Assembly (NCBI GenBank): GCA_022376925.1
Contig: JAIOJX010000025.1
Coordinates: forward strand, 188,604,801-188,668,800
Source: Tragulus kanchil
Taxonomy: Eukaryota > Chordata > Mammalia > Artiodactyla > Tragulidae
Length of the DNA: 64,000 nt
Direction: 5' to 3'
Of this stretch, positions 24,238 through 35,560 are shown one piece after another; positions within the stretch are counted from its first letter, which is position 1; the number at the start of each line of letters is the position of its first letter. The notes under the pieces were generated by a model, which saw only the letters and a list, made by a program, of their open reading frames with translations, did not search any database and was not told where the DNA came from. A program made the position numbers and the translations under genes.

Positions 24238-24345
24238 AGAAGGAGGGCATGGCAACCCACTCCAGTGTTCCTGCCTGGAGAATCCCTGGACAGAGGAGCC
24301 TGGCGGGTTATGAGAGTCAGATACGACTGAAGTGACTTAGCACAC
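24238..24345 (+). mobile_element. Bov-A SINE fragment
   Basis: GAAGGAGGGCATGGCAACCC ... GGAGCCTGGCGGGTTATGAG ... GACTGAAGTGACTTAGCAC. Repeated at about 25299-25406 by duplication 7. Confidence 0.88.
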
Positions 24346-24504
24346 ACGCATGCGTGGACTTCATATTCCAGGGTCCTATGCAATATTATTCTTTACAGCA
24401 TTGGGCTTTACTTTCACCACCAGACATATTGACAACTGGGTGTTGTTTCCACTTTGGCTCAGTCTCTTCATTCCTTCTGGAGCTATTTATCCATTCTTCT
24501 CCAG

Positions 24505-25036
24505 TAGCATGCAGATGGTGACTGCAGCCATGAAATTAGAAGAGGCTTGCTCCTTGGAAGAAAGGCCATGACAAACCTAGACAGCATATTAAAAAACAGA
24601 GACATCACGTTGCTGAAAAAAGTCCATAGAGTCAAAAATATGGTTTTTCCAATAATCGTGAATGGATATGAGTTCCATAAATAAGGCTGAGTGCCGAAGA
24701 ATTGATACTTTCAAACTGTGGTGTTGGAGAAGACTCTTGAGAGTTCCTTAGACTGTAAGGAGATCAAACCAGTCAATCCTAAAGGATATCAACCATGAAT
24801 ATTCATTGGAAGGACTGATGCTGAAGTTGAAGCTCTAATACTTCAGTCACCTGATACGAAAAGCTGACTCACTGATGCTGGGAAAGATTGGGGGCAGGAG
24901 GAGAAGGGGGTGACAGATGATAAGATAGTTGGATGGCATCACCAACTCCATGGACATGAGTTTGAGCAAATTCTGGGAGACGGTGAAGGACAGGGAGCCT
25001 GGTGTGCTGCAGCGGGGTCGCCAGGAGGTGAAAGTG
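24505..25036 (+). mobile_element. BovB LINE 3' fragment, sense (copy in duplication 7)
   Basis: Runs from GATGGTGACTGCAGCCATGA through CTAGACAGCATATTAAAAAA, GGTGTTGGAGAAGACTCTTG and GGAAGGACTGATGCTGAAG to GGACAGGGAGCCTGGTGTGC. The reverse-transcriptase C-terminal frame is broken. A second copy occupies about 25566-26095. Confidence 0.9.
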
Positions 25037-25565
25037 AAAGTGCCAGTGACAGTCGCTCAGTCGTGTCTGACTCTTTGCGACCCACGGATGAGCCATGGAA
25101 TTTTCCAGGTGTGAATATCAGCAGGATTCCCAAGTCAGGGATCAAACCTAGGTTCTTGCCTTCAGTAGTAGATATAATGGTCATCTTAATTAAATTTGCC
25201 CATACCCATGCATTTCAGTTCATTGATTCCTAAAATGTTGATGTTAACGCTTGCCATTTCCTGTTTGACCACTCGATTTACCTTGATTCATGGACCTAAG
25301 AAGGAGGGCATGGCAACCCACTCCAGTGTTCCTGCCTGGAGAATCCCTGGACAGAGGAGCCTGGCGGGTTATGAGAGTCAGATACGACTGAAGTGACTTA
25401 GCACACACGCATGCGTGGACTTCATATTCCAGGGTCCTATGCAATATTATTCTTTACAGCATTGGGCTTTACTTTCACCACCAGACATATTGACAACTGG
25501 GTGTTGTTTCCACTTTGGCTCAGTCTCTTCATTCCTTCTGGAGCTATTTATCCATTCTTCTCCAG

Positions 25566-26095
25566 TAGCATGCAGATGGTGACTGCAGCCATGAAATTAG
25601 AAGAGGCTTGCTCCTTGGAAGAAAGGCCATGACAAACCTAGACAGCATATTAAAAAACAGAGACATCACGTTGCTGAAAAAAGTCCATAGAGTCAAAAAT
25701 ATGGTTTTTCCAATAATCGTGAATGGATATGAGTTCCATAAATAAGGCTGAGTGCCGAAGAATTGATACTTTCAAACTGTGGTGTTGGAGAAGACTCTTG
25801 AGAGTTCCTTAGACTGTAAGGAGATCAAACCAGTCAATCCTAAAGGATATCAACCATGAATATTCATTGGAAGGACTGATGCTGAAGTTGAAGCTCTAAT
25901 ACTTCAGTCACCTGATACGAAAAGCTGACTCACTGATGCTGGGAAAGATTGGGGGCAGGAGGAGAAGGGGGTGACAGATGATAAGATAGTTGGATGGCAT
26001 CACCAACTCCATGGACATGAGTTTGAGCAAATTCTGGGAGACGGTGAAGGACAGGGAGCCTGGTGTGCTGCAGCTCGCGGGGTCGCCAGGAGGTG
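25566..26095 (+). mobile_element. BovB LINE 3' fragment (second copy, duplication 7)
   Basis: Same element as 24505-25036. Its 3' end is slightly longer (CTGCAGCTCGCGGGGTCGCC), a more normal BovB ending than the first copy. Confidence 0.85.
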
Positions 26096-26096
26096 A

Positions 26097-26285
26097 AAGT
26101 GAAAGTGACAGTGACAGTCGTTCAGTCGTGTCTGACTCTTTGCGACCCACGGATGAGCCATGGAATTTTCCAGGTGTGAATATCAGAGTAGACAGCCTTC
26201 CCCTTCTCCAGGGGATTTTCCCAAGTCAGGGATCAAACCTAGGTTTCCTGCATTGCAGGCGAATTCTTTACCAGCAAAGAGTAGG
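26097..26285 (-). mobile_element. Bov-tA SINE, antisense
   Basis: GACAGTCGTTCAGTCGTGTC ... CCTTCTCCAGGGGATTTTCC ... CTGCATTGCAGGCGAATTCT. Complete here and at 27243-27422; a collapsed form stands at 25037-25149 at the duplication joint. Confidence 0.88.
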
Positions 26286-26914
26286 ACGTGTCTAAGCAAC
26301 TGAACAACAATAACTGAGATTTTCACAACATTGAGCCTTCTTGGAATTAACACATAATATCTTTCCATGTATTTTACCTTACTTGGTTTCTTTCATCAGT
26401 GTTTTAGTTTTCCTCATATATATCTTAAGCATATTTTGTTTGATTTATACCTAAGTATTATTGAAGAGGGTGCTAACATACATGGCATTGCGTTTGATTT
26501 CACATTCGACTTGTTCACTGCAGATTCATAGAAACTGAGTAACTTAACATTAACCTTGTGTCCTGTAACCCTGCTAGAATCCCTTAGTTTTGGTAAGTTT
26601 TTTGTTCATTATTTTTACATAGACAGTCCTGTCTATGAACAAACACAGGTTCATTTCTTCCTTCCCAACCTGTTCACCATTTTTTTCTTTTCTTCTCTTA
26701 CTGAGTTAGCTAGGAATTGAAATGTGATGTTGAAATGAAATAGCAAGAGGGAAAAGCCTAATCTTGTTCTGATTTTAGAGGGAAGCCTCTAGTTTTTCAC
26801 TATTAAGTATATTAGTTGTAAGGTTTTTGTAGATTTTTTTTTTTATCAAATTGACAAAGTTCTCCTATTCTTATTTTGCTGAAAGCTCTTTTTTTCTTTT
26901 CCCCCATCATGCCT

Positions 26915-27157
26915 CTTTTTATTTATATTTATTTTCATCTTTTTATTCTTTGGCCTGTGTGGGCCTCCCATTGCAGTGGCCTCTCTCACTACAGAGCACT
27001 GGCTCTGGGCACACGCGTTCCAGAGTGCTGGCTCATAATTGGACGCACCAGTCCAGCTGCTCCACAGCACGTGGGATCTCCCGGGGCCAGGGATCGGACT
27101 GGTGCCCCCTGCACTGCAAGGCGGACTCTCTACCCACTGGACGACCAGGGAAGTCCT
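26915..27157 (-). mobile_element. CHR-type SINE, antisense (copy in duplication 8)
   Basis: TTATATTTATTTTCATC leads to GGACGACCAGGGAAGTCC. Repeated at 28052-28294. Confidence 0.88.
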
Positions 27158-28051
27158 TGCTGAAAGTTTTTACCATCAAATGCCTTTTCTGCCTCTATTG
27201 GTATGACCATATCGTCTTCTCTAGCCTGTTGATGTGGTGAATTGACAGTGACAGTCGCTCAGTCGTGTCTGACTCTTTGCGACCCACGGATGAGCCATGG
27301 AATTTTCCAGGTGTGAATATCAGAGTAGACAGCCTTCCCCTTCTCCAGGGGATTTTCCCAAGTCAGGGATCAAACCTAGGTTTCCTGCATTGCAGGCGAA
27401 TTCTTTACCAGCAAAGAGTAGGACGTGTCTAAGCAACTGAACAACAATAACTGAGATTTTCACAACATTGAGCCTTCTTGGAATTAACACATAATATCTT
27501 TCCATGTATTTTACCTTACTTGGTTTCTTTCATCAGTGTTTTAGTTTTCCTCATATATATCTTAAGCATATTTTGTTTGATTTATACCTAAGTATTATTG
27601 AAGAGGGTGCTAACATACATGGCATTGCGTTTGATTTCACATTCGACTTGTTCACTGCAGATTCATAGAAACTGAGTAACTTAACATTAACCTTGTGTCC
27701 TGTAACCCTGCTAGAATCCCTTAGTTTTGGTAAGTTTTTTGTTCATTATTTTTACATAGACAGTCCTGTCTATGAACAAACACAGGTTCATTTCTTCCTT
27801 CCCAACCTGTTCACCATTTTTTTCTTTTCTTCTCTTACTGAGTTAGCTAGGAATTGAAATGTGATGTTGAAATGAAATAGCAAGAGGGAAAAGCCTAATC
27901 TTGTTCTGATTTTAGAGGGAAGCCTCTAGTTTTTCACTATTAAGTATATTAGTTGTAAGGTTTTTGTAGATTTTTTTTTTTATCAAATTGACAAAGTTCT
28001 CCTATTCTTATTTTGCTGAAAGCTCTTTTTTTCTTTTCCCCCATCATGCCT

Positions 28052-28294
28052 CTTTTTATTTATATTTATTTTCATCTTTTTATTCTTTGGCCTGTGTGGG
28101 CCTCCCATTGCAGTGGCCTCTCTCACTACAGAGCACTGGCTCTGGGCACACGCGTTCCAGAGTGCTGGCTCATAATTGGACGCACCAGTCCAGCTGCTCC
28201 ACAGCACGTGGGATCTCCCGGGGCCAGGGATCGGACTGGTGCCCCCTGCACTGCAAGGCGGACTCTCTACCCACTGGACGACCAGGGAAGTCCT
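28052..28294 (-). mobile_element. CHR-type SINE, antisense (second copy, duplication 8)
   Basis: Same element as 26915-27157, carried by the 1137 bp block. Confidence 0.85.
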
Positions 28295-28489
28295 TGCTGA
28301 AAGTTTTTACCATCAAATGCCTTTTCTGCCTCTATTGGTATGACCATATCGTCTTCTCTAGCCTGTTGATGTGGTGAATTACATTGATTTTAAATGCTGG
28401 ACTAGCTTTGCATATCTGAAATAAATCTGACTTGGTAATGGAGTATAATTCTTTTTTTTTTTTTTTTGAGTAATTTTTTTTTCTTTTTC

Positions 28490-28622
28490 TTTCTTTTTTT
28501 TATTTGACTGTGCTGGGTCTTAGTTGCAGAACGTGGGATCTAGCTCCCTGACCAGGGCTCGAACCCAGGCCTCCTGCATTGGAAGCCAGGGGTCTTAGCC
28601 ACTGGGCCACCAGAGAAGTCCC
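28490..28622 (-). mobile_element. Ruminant tRNA-type SINE, antisense
   Basis: CTTAGTTGCAGAACGTGGGA ... CCTGACCAGGGCTCGAACCC ... GGGCCACCAGAGAAGTCCC, preceded by a T-rich tail (28452-28500). Confidence 0.85.
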
Positions 28623-29412
28623 AATTCTTTTTGTACATTTGTTGATGTTCAGTCGCTCAGTCCTGTGTGGCTCTTTGCAGCCTTGTGGCCTGAAGCACGC
28701 CAGGCTTCTGTGTCCTCCACTACCTCCCAAAGTTTGCTCACACTCACGTCCACCGAGTTGGTGATGCCATCCAACCGCCTTGTTCTCTGTCATCCCCTTC
28801 TCCTCCTGCCTTCTATTTTTCTAGCACCAGGGTCTTTTCCAATGAGGGGGCTCTTCACATCAGGTGGCCAAAGCACAGGAGACTCAACGTCAGCACCAGC
28901 CCATCCAGTGAGTTTTCGGGGCTGATTCCCTTTAAGAGTGACTGGTTTGATGTCCTTGCTGTCCAAGGGACTCTCAAGAGTCTTCTCCAGCACCACAGTT
29001 CAAAAGCATCAGTTCTTCAGTGCTCACCCTTCTTTATGGTCCAACTCTCACGTCTGTACATGACTACTGGGAAAACCATAGCTTTGACTATATAGACTTT
29101 TGCCAGCAAAGTGATGTCTCTGCTTTTTAATATGCTGTCTAGGTCTGTCATAGCTTTCTTTCCAAGGAGCAAGCGTCTTTTAACTTCATGGCTGCAGTCA
29201 CCATCTGCGGTGATTTTGGAGACCAAGAAAATAAAGTCTGTCACTGTTCCCATTTTTTCCCCATCCATTTGCCATGCAGTCATAGGACCAGATGCCATGA
29301 TCTTAGTTTTCTGAGTGCTGTGTTTTAGGCCAGGTTTTCACTCTCCTCTTTTACCTTCATCAAGAGGCTCTTTAGTTCCTCTTTTTCTGCCATTAGGGTG
29401 GTGTCATCTGCA

Positions 29413-29532
29413 TGTGTTCAGTCATGTCCAATTCTTTGTGACCCCATGAACTGTAGCCCACCAGGCTCCTCTGTCAATGGAATTCTCCAGGCAAGAATAC
29501 TGGAATGATCAGCCATTCCTTTCTCCAGATCA
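29413..29532 (-). mobile_element. Bov-tA SINE inside BovB
   Basis: GTTCAGTCATGTCCAATTCT ... GGCAAGAATACTGG. BovB text breaks at GTGTCATCTGCAT and resumes at GCATGTCTAAGGTTATTG. The second copy is at 30549-30668. Confidence 0.85.
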
Positions 29533-29724
29533 TCAGCATGTCTAAGGTTATTGATATTTCTCCTGGCACTCTTGATTCCAGCTTGAGTTCATCCAGCCTG
29601 GCATTTGGCATGAAATACTCTGAACAGAAGTTAAATAGGCAGGGTGACATTATACAGCCTTGTTGTTCTCCTTTCCCAATTTTGAACCAGTCTGTTGTTC
29701 CATGTCAGGTAATAACTACTGCTT

Positions 29725-30071
29725 CTTCTCTTTTTTAAAAAAAGAAATCGATTCTTAAAATTTATTTATTTTCGGCCATTCTGGGTTTTCACTGCTGCTG
29801 CAGGCTCCTCTCTAGTTGCAGGGAGTAGGGGCTACCCTCTAGTTGAGGTCAGCAGGCTTCTTGTTGAGGTGACTTCTCTTGTGGAACTCGGGCTCTAGGG
29901 CACATGGGCTCAACAGTCGCAGCTCCGAGGCTCTAGAGCACAGGCTCCGTAGTTGTGGCTTATGGGCTTAGTTGCTCCGCAGCATGTGGGATCTTCCTGG
30001 ATCAGGGATTGAACCCATGTCTCCCGCACTGGCAGGCGAACTCTTCACCACTGAGCTACCAGGGAAGCCCC
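29725..30071 (-). mobile_element. CHR-type SINE inside BovB, with target-site duplication
   Basis: Flanked by TAACTACTGCTT at 29713-29724 and again at 30072-30083, a 12 bp target-site duplication. The element ends ACCAGGGAAGCCCC on the + strand. The second copy is at 30861-31207. Confidence 0.9.
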
Positions 30072-30860
30072 TAACTACTGCTTACTGACCTGCGAACAGG
30101 TTTCTCAGGAGGCTGGTAAGATGTTCTGGTATTCCCACTTCTCTCAGAATTTTCCACAGTTTTTTATGATCCACCCATCAGAGGCTTTAGCACAGTCAAT
30201 GAAACAGAAGTAAATGTTTTTCTGGCATTCCCTTGCTTTTTCTATGATCCATCAGATCTATGATCTCTGGTTTCTCTGCCTTTTCTAAATCCAGCTTGTA
30301 CATATGGAAGTTCTCAGTCCACATAGTATTGAAGCCTAGCTTGAAGGATTTTGAGTATTACCCTGCTAGTATGTGAAATGAGTGCAATTGTGTGGTAGTT
30401 TGAAAAATCTTTGGCATTGCCCTTCTTTAGGATTGGAATGAAAATTGACCTTTTCCAGTCTTGTGGTCACTGCTAAGTTTCCCAAATTTGCTGACATTGA
30501 ATGCAGCACCCTGCCATATCTAAATCTAATTTTGAGACTTGTTCTGCATGTGTTCAGTCATGTCCAATTCTTTGTGCCCCCATGAACTGTAGCCCACCAG
30601 GCTCCTCTGTCAATGGAATTCTCCAGGCAAGAATACTGGAATGATCAGCCATTCCTTTCTCCAGATCATCAGCATGTCTAAGGTTATTGATATTTCTCCT
30701 GGCACTCTTGATTCCAGCTTGAGTTCATCCAGCCTGGCATTTGGCATGAAATACTCTGAACAGAAGTTAAATAGGCAGGGTGACATTATACAGCCTTGTT
30801 GTTCTCCTTTCCCAATTTTGAACCAGTCTGTTGTTCCATGTCAGGTAATAACTACTGCTT

Positions 30861-31207
30861 CTTCTCTTTTTTAAAAAAAGAAATCGATTCTTAAAATTTA
30901 TTTATTTTCGGCCATTCTGGGTTTTCACTGCTGCTGCAGGCTCCTCTCTAGTTGCAGGGAGTAGGGGCTACCCTCTAGTTGAGGTCAGCAGGCTTCTTGT
31001 TGAGGTGACTTCTCTTGTGGAACTCGGGCTCTAGGGCACATGGGCTCAACAGTCGCAGCTCCGAGGCTCTAGAGCACAGGCTCCGTAGTTGTGGCTTATG
31101 GGCTTAGTTGCTCCGCAGCATGTGGGATCTTCCTGGATCAGGGATTGAACCCATGTCTCCCGCACTGGCAGGCGAACTCTTCACCACTGAGCTACCAGGG
31201 AAGCCCC
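30861..31207 (-). mobile_element. CHR-type SINE (second copy, duplication 9)
   Basis: Same element as 29725-30071, carried by the 1136 bp block. Confidence 0.85.
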
Positions 31208-31252
31208 TAACTACTGCTTACTGACCTGCGAACAGGTTTCTCAGGAGGCTGG

Positions 31253-33498
31253 TAAGATGTTCTGGTATTCCCACTTCTCTCAGAATTTTCCACAGTTTTT
31301 TATGATCCACCCATCAGAGGCTTTAGCACAGTCAATGAAACAGAAGTAAATGTTTTTCTGGCATTCCCTTGCTTTTTCTATGATCCATCAGATCTATGAT
31401 CTCTGGTTTCTCTGCCTTTTCTAAATCCAGCTTGTACATATGGAAGTTCTCAGTCCACATAGTATTGAAGCCTAGCTTGAAGGATTTTGAGTATTACCCT
31501 GCTAGTATGTGAAATGAGTGCAATTGTGTGGTAGTTTGAAAAATCTTTGGCATTGCCCTTCTTTAGGATTGGAATGAAAATTGACCTTTTCCAGTCTTGT
31601 GGTCACTGCTAAGTTTCCCAAATTTGCTGACATTGAATGCAGCACCCTGCCATATCTAAATCTAATTTTGAGACTTGTTCTGTCTCATCAAACTATGGGG
31701 GCTTTTTTGTCTTTTTCATATGCTTTGCTATTTTTTTCTTGTTGTTGGAAGCTAGACATGACATTCTGGGTAAAGCAGCACATTACTGGTCCCCACAGGC
31801 TTATGCTCTGGTAAGTTTTGGCTCTCTGTATTTTCCTGTGTCTCCAGTTTTGAGGGAAGTAGCCTGTCCTGGGACCTCAACTCTCTGACAGATCTAAGAA
31901 CAGACTTTCTTTTTATGCGGCTTTTTACTTGGTAAGACAGAATAACAACTTCCAAGCTCCTTATATGCCAGACTGGAATGCCTATACATGTTTTTAAAAT
32001 GCCATACAATATAGAAATGTACTAGGCAGAAAAGTCAAAGTCCCCAACAAATATACCTGCCTGACACTTGGTATGTATTCTTTAGACTCCTCCTAACCAA
32101 GTGTACTTTTACAAATGATGTTTTGCAAAGATAGGATCCTATACAGCCTACCCCTAATCTCGTGGACACCTTTAGTACAGATACGGGTGTAGTAATAGTC
32201 TGTTTTACTGCTACTAGCAAGTTTTCATTTGGCTGCGCCTAAACTTAATCAATCCCCTACTGAAATATATTGCTAGTTATTTCAGAAATGCAAATTTTAA
32301 AATAAATACAATTACACAGAATGTCCTTTTACATGTAACTTTTTCCATTTGGGCCCAAAATATAATTCGACTGATTTCAACACACTGCAGCTCGGTTAAG
32401 ATGTTCTGGTATTCCCACTTCTCTCAGAATTTTCCACAGTTTTTTATGATCCACCCATCAGAGGCTTTAGCACAGTCAATGAAACAGAAGTAAATGTTTT
32501 TCTGGCATTCCCTTGCTTTTTCTATGATCCATCAGATCTATGATCTCTGGTTTCTCTGCCTTTTCTAAATCCAGCTTGTACATATGGAAGTTCTCAGTCC
32601 ACATAGTATTGAAGCCTAGCTTGAAGGATTTTGAGTATTACCCTGCTAGTATGTGAAATGAGTGCAATTGTGTGGTAGTTTGAAAAATCTTTGGCATTGC
32701 CCTTCTTTAGGATTGGAATGAAAATTGACCTTTTCCAGTCTTGTGGTCACTGCTAAGTTTCCCAAATTTGCTGACATTGAATGCAGCACCCTGCCATATC
32801 TAAATCTAATTTTGAGACTTGTTCTGTCTCATCAAACTATGGGGGCTTTTTTGTCTTTTTCATATGCTTTGCTATTTTTTTCTTGTTGTTGGAAGCTAGA
32901 CATGACATTCTGGGTAAAGCAGCACATTACTGGTCCCCACAGGCTTATGCTCTGGTAAGTTTTGGCTCTCTGTATTTTCCTGTGTCTCCAGTTTTGAGGG
33001 AAGTAGCCTGTCCTGGGACCTCAACTCTCTGACAGATCTAAGAACAGACTTTCTTTTTATGCGGCTTTTTACTTGGTAAGACAGAATAACAACTTCCAAG
33101 CTCCTTATATGCCAGACTGGAATGCCTATACATGTTTTTAAAATGCCATACAATATAGAAATGTACTAGGCAGAAAAGTCAAAGTCCCCAACAAATATAC
33201 CTGCCTGACACTTGGTATGTATTCTTTAGACTCCTCCTAACCAAGTGTACTTTTACAAATGATGTTTTGCAAAGATAGGATCCTATACAGCCTACCCCTA
33301 ATCTCGTGGACACCTTTAGTACAGATACGGGTGTAGTAATAGTCTGTTTTACTGCTACTAGCAAGTTTTCATTTGGCTGCGCCTAAACTTAATCAATCCC
33401 CTACTGAAATATATTGCTAGTTATTTCAGAAATGCAAATTTTAAAATAAATACAATTACACAGAATGTCCTTTTACATGTAACTTTTTCCATTTGGGC
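31253..33498. repeat. 1.14 kb direct duplication 10
   Basis: 31253-32354 repeats at 32397-33498 (offset 1144), linker about 42 bp. Its first part was already duplicated by block 9, so the BovB segment starting near 30117 is present three times (30117, 31253, 32397). Confidence 0.95.
31683..31930 (-). mobile_element. Old L1 fragment, antisense
   Basis: CATATGCTTTGCTATTTTTT, TTGTTGGAAGCTAGACATGA and GTCTCCAGTTTTGAGGGAAG resemble antisense L1M sequence of the same type as 17.9-18.2 kb. Repeated at about 32827-33074. Confidence 0.5.
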
Positions 33499-33862
33499 AT
33501 TTCCACAGATACACCTGCACAGGCAGCACTGCCGGGTCAGACACGCTGAACATTTCATACACACTGCCGAGCCATTCTCTGAAGTGTACATTCTCAAAAC
33601 AGTATTCAGAGACAGTGTTTCTCAGTGCTATCCCCGCGCCAGGTACTTTTAAGTCTTTGCCAATCTGACAACTAACCAGGAACATCTAACAGCAGTTTGT
33701 ACTTTACTGATTGTCAGCAAGACTGAATATTTTTCATGTTATTGATAATTTGATTTCTTCTTAAGAACTGCACAATTTTCACTTGATTACACAGGCGTGG
33801 TTTATTTTTTAAATGGAAAATAGAGAATAATAAACTTAAACTATGGAAATCTTTAACCCTAG

Positions 33863-33988
33863 GTATTACTGTCAAAGTTATATGGCCCACAAGGAACATT
33901 CTATTTCACTTCACATTCACCTGGTGAACACATCATTTGCTTACAATCTAATTCTACAAGGCTCGTGTCATTCGGAGGGAGTAAGCTG
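33863..33988 (+). CDS. TMED11: TMED11 exon: GOLD domain, second visible part
   Basis: This exon is 126 nt (42 codons, phase 0 at both ends), with acceptor CCCTAG at 33857-33862 and donor GTAAGT at 33989. The peptide opens [20 protein letters not shown] and ends VSFGGSKL. It contains the cysteine in HIICL that pairs with an N-terminal cysteine in p24 GOLD domains, and an NST sequon, a possible N-glycosylation site. It lies just beyond the duplicated block ending near 33498, so it is single copy. Confidence 0.92.
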
Positions 33989-34099
33989 GTAAGTAAACGC
34001 CCCTGTGTCCTTGCAGATGAGCAGCGTCAGCACTACTCAGGCACGACAGTGGCACGCAGGACCATGACACCCAGGTTGTGTTAAAGTCCTGCACCCAGA

Positions 34100-34300
34100 T
34101 CTCAGCCCAGCAACCAAAGAGGGAGCTGGAGAGCTTGGAAAAGGTTCAAAGTGGAGCCACGAAGTTGATTAAAGGGCTTGAAAAATGAGAGCTGGGAGGG
34201 AAGGTTAAGAGAACTGTGATTATTCAGGCTTGAAAACAATGGAAGGCTGAAGGGTGAATTAATAATGGAATTCCAATAAATAAAACTCTTACATGGTAGA
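34100..34300 (+). mobile_element. Ancient CR1/L3-type LINE fossil
   Basis: From 34135 the frame reads LEKVQSGATKLIKGLEK, then stops and frameshifts. This matches the conserved C-terminal reverse-transcriptase motif of CR1-clade LINEs (LE.VQRRATK.IKGLE). The next 80 bp keep a trace of the following ...LGLFSLEKRRLRGDL-type region. It lies in TMED11 between the 33863 and 34709 exons. Confidence 0.65.
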
Positions 34301-34708
34301 TGATGCCTGGCTATTTTCTAAAGGTGCTGAGAACAGATGAAGAGAATTTGTACTTTCGTGTCAAAAATTTAGTTACATGTAGAGAACCTTTTCCTGAGAG
34401 TAATCAAATTGTCTCAGGGCCAGAGGGATGTGCCCAGAAATCCAGAGGAAATAGTTCAAAAGAGTGTAGATGGCCTCTCAGGTCACCAGGCACCATTTAA
34501 TGCATTATTATTATAAAGAAAGACTCCTGAGTGTAACAGGGAATGGAGTGGCAGGGAGAGAAAAAGAGAACGAAGTTGTGTTTGCTCTCAACAAGTCGGG
34601 GCGGGAGAGCTGGAGGGAGAGGAGGGACTGGCAGGACACAAGAGGGCAAAGCAAGGAAGCAAGCGAGTCACACGAAAACACGTTTCTTCTCTTTTACTGT
34701 TTGCACAG

Positions 34709-34855
34709 CGGATTCACTTAGATATTCGCGTCGGAGAACATGACCTTGATGCAGCCATTGCTCAAGCGAAGGACAAAGTTAATGAAGTTAGCTTCAAGCT
34801 TGAAAATCTAATTGAGCAAATTGAGCAAATAGTTAAAGAACAGAACTATCAAAGG
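34709..34855 (+). CDS. TMED11: TMED11 exon: end of GOLD and coiled-coil
   Basis: The exon is 147 nt (49 codons), with acceptor TTGCACAG ending at 34708 and donor GTCAGT at 34856. It starts [14 protein letters not shown] and ends EQNYQR. The C-terminal half ([20 protein letters not shown]) is a heptad-patterned amphipathic helix, matching the coiled-coil through which p24 proteins form hetero-oligomers. The reading frame is intact and phases match the neighbouring exons. Confidence 0.93.
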
Positions 34856-35560
34856 GTCAGTCTGCCTAAGCAGCTTACACTCCTCTTCCTGCCAGGAACG
34901 CCATTCCCGACAAAGCCTATTCCCTGGGTCCCTCTGCGTTAGGACCGCCTGGATAAACTGGGCTCTGGGGAGGGTGCGCTTTCACTGCCCCACGCCTCTG
35001 GAGTGTGAGCCCACAGGAAGAGCGAATAAGGGCTTCCACATACACCCCGCACATCGGCAGAGTCTCAGGATGCCCACTTTCTAAAGCACTGTTTTGCTCC
35101 TGTGACATTATGCGTTTCCAGGTCACTGTGCTCAGTAGACCCTGGTCAGATGCAGGCCCGAATCCGTCCCACCCGCTAACCTCTGCCTTCGCTAAGCTTC
35201 AGCTTCCTTATCTGGAAAATAAAAGGAGCACAGTGCCCAGTGCAAAGTGAAGTAAGAACTTGAATGATAAAAAAGGTATCAATTAGGTAATATACACTTT
35301 GATGCTAACAAATAAAATATATAATGATCAAATACTTGGTATTTTACACCAAAATACAAAAGTATGTTTTATAAGGCTGATTCCTCCTCCTCATCTTTGG
35401 CAAACAACACGCCTTAACTGAGAAAAATTAGAGACTGCTCTTTGGCGTAAGATATTACCTGGGTGATGCTAAGTAGTTGGAATGCATTCTGCACCTTCCC
35501 CTCATAGTCATGCATGAAGCACCTTAAGAAATCTAACCAGCTTATTTTTCTCCTGTGTAG

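Larger units (their letters stand above)
24089..26186. repeat. 1.06 kb direct duplication 7
   Basis: 24089-25121 repeats at 25150-26186 (offset 1061-1065). The linker 25122-25149 equals the sequence after the second copy (26215-26240) with about 30 bases deleted. Confidence 0.95.
26106..28379. repeat. 1.14 kb direct duplication 8
   Basis: 26106-27242 repeats at 27243-28379 (offset 1137) with no linker. It overlaps the end of duplication 7 by about 80 bp, so the two are chained. Confidence 0.95.
28637..31682 (-). mobile_element. BovB LINE, antisense, large 3' part with nested SINEs
   Basis: On the minus strand this carries BovB reverse-transcriptase sequence. The minus frame 29298-29017 gives a typical peptide (MASGPMTAWQMDGEK..., ...LLAKVYIVKAMVFPVVMYR). 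The order from 28637 is antisense 3' end to internal RT. It is interrupted by a Bov-tA SINE (29413-29532) and a CHR-type SINE (29725-30071), and by many stops and frameshifts, so it is inactive. The part from 29407 is repeated by duplication 9; a further piece is repeated at 32397-32822. Confidence 0.92.
29407..31682. repeat. 1.14 kb direct duplication 9
   Basis: 29407-30542 repeats at 30543-31682 (offset 1136), directly abutting; a TCTG is shared at the joint. It lies wholly inside the antisense BovB with its nested SINEs. Confidence 0.95.

Noticed and set aside
29017..29298. Minus-strand 93-codon open frame as a host gene
   Set aside because: It is the BovB reverse-transcriptase C-terminal region, broken on both sides.
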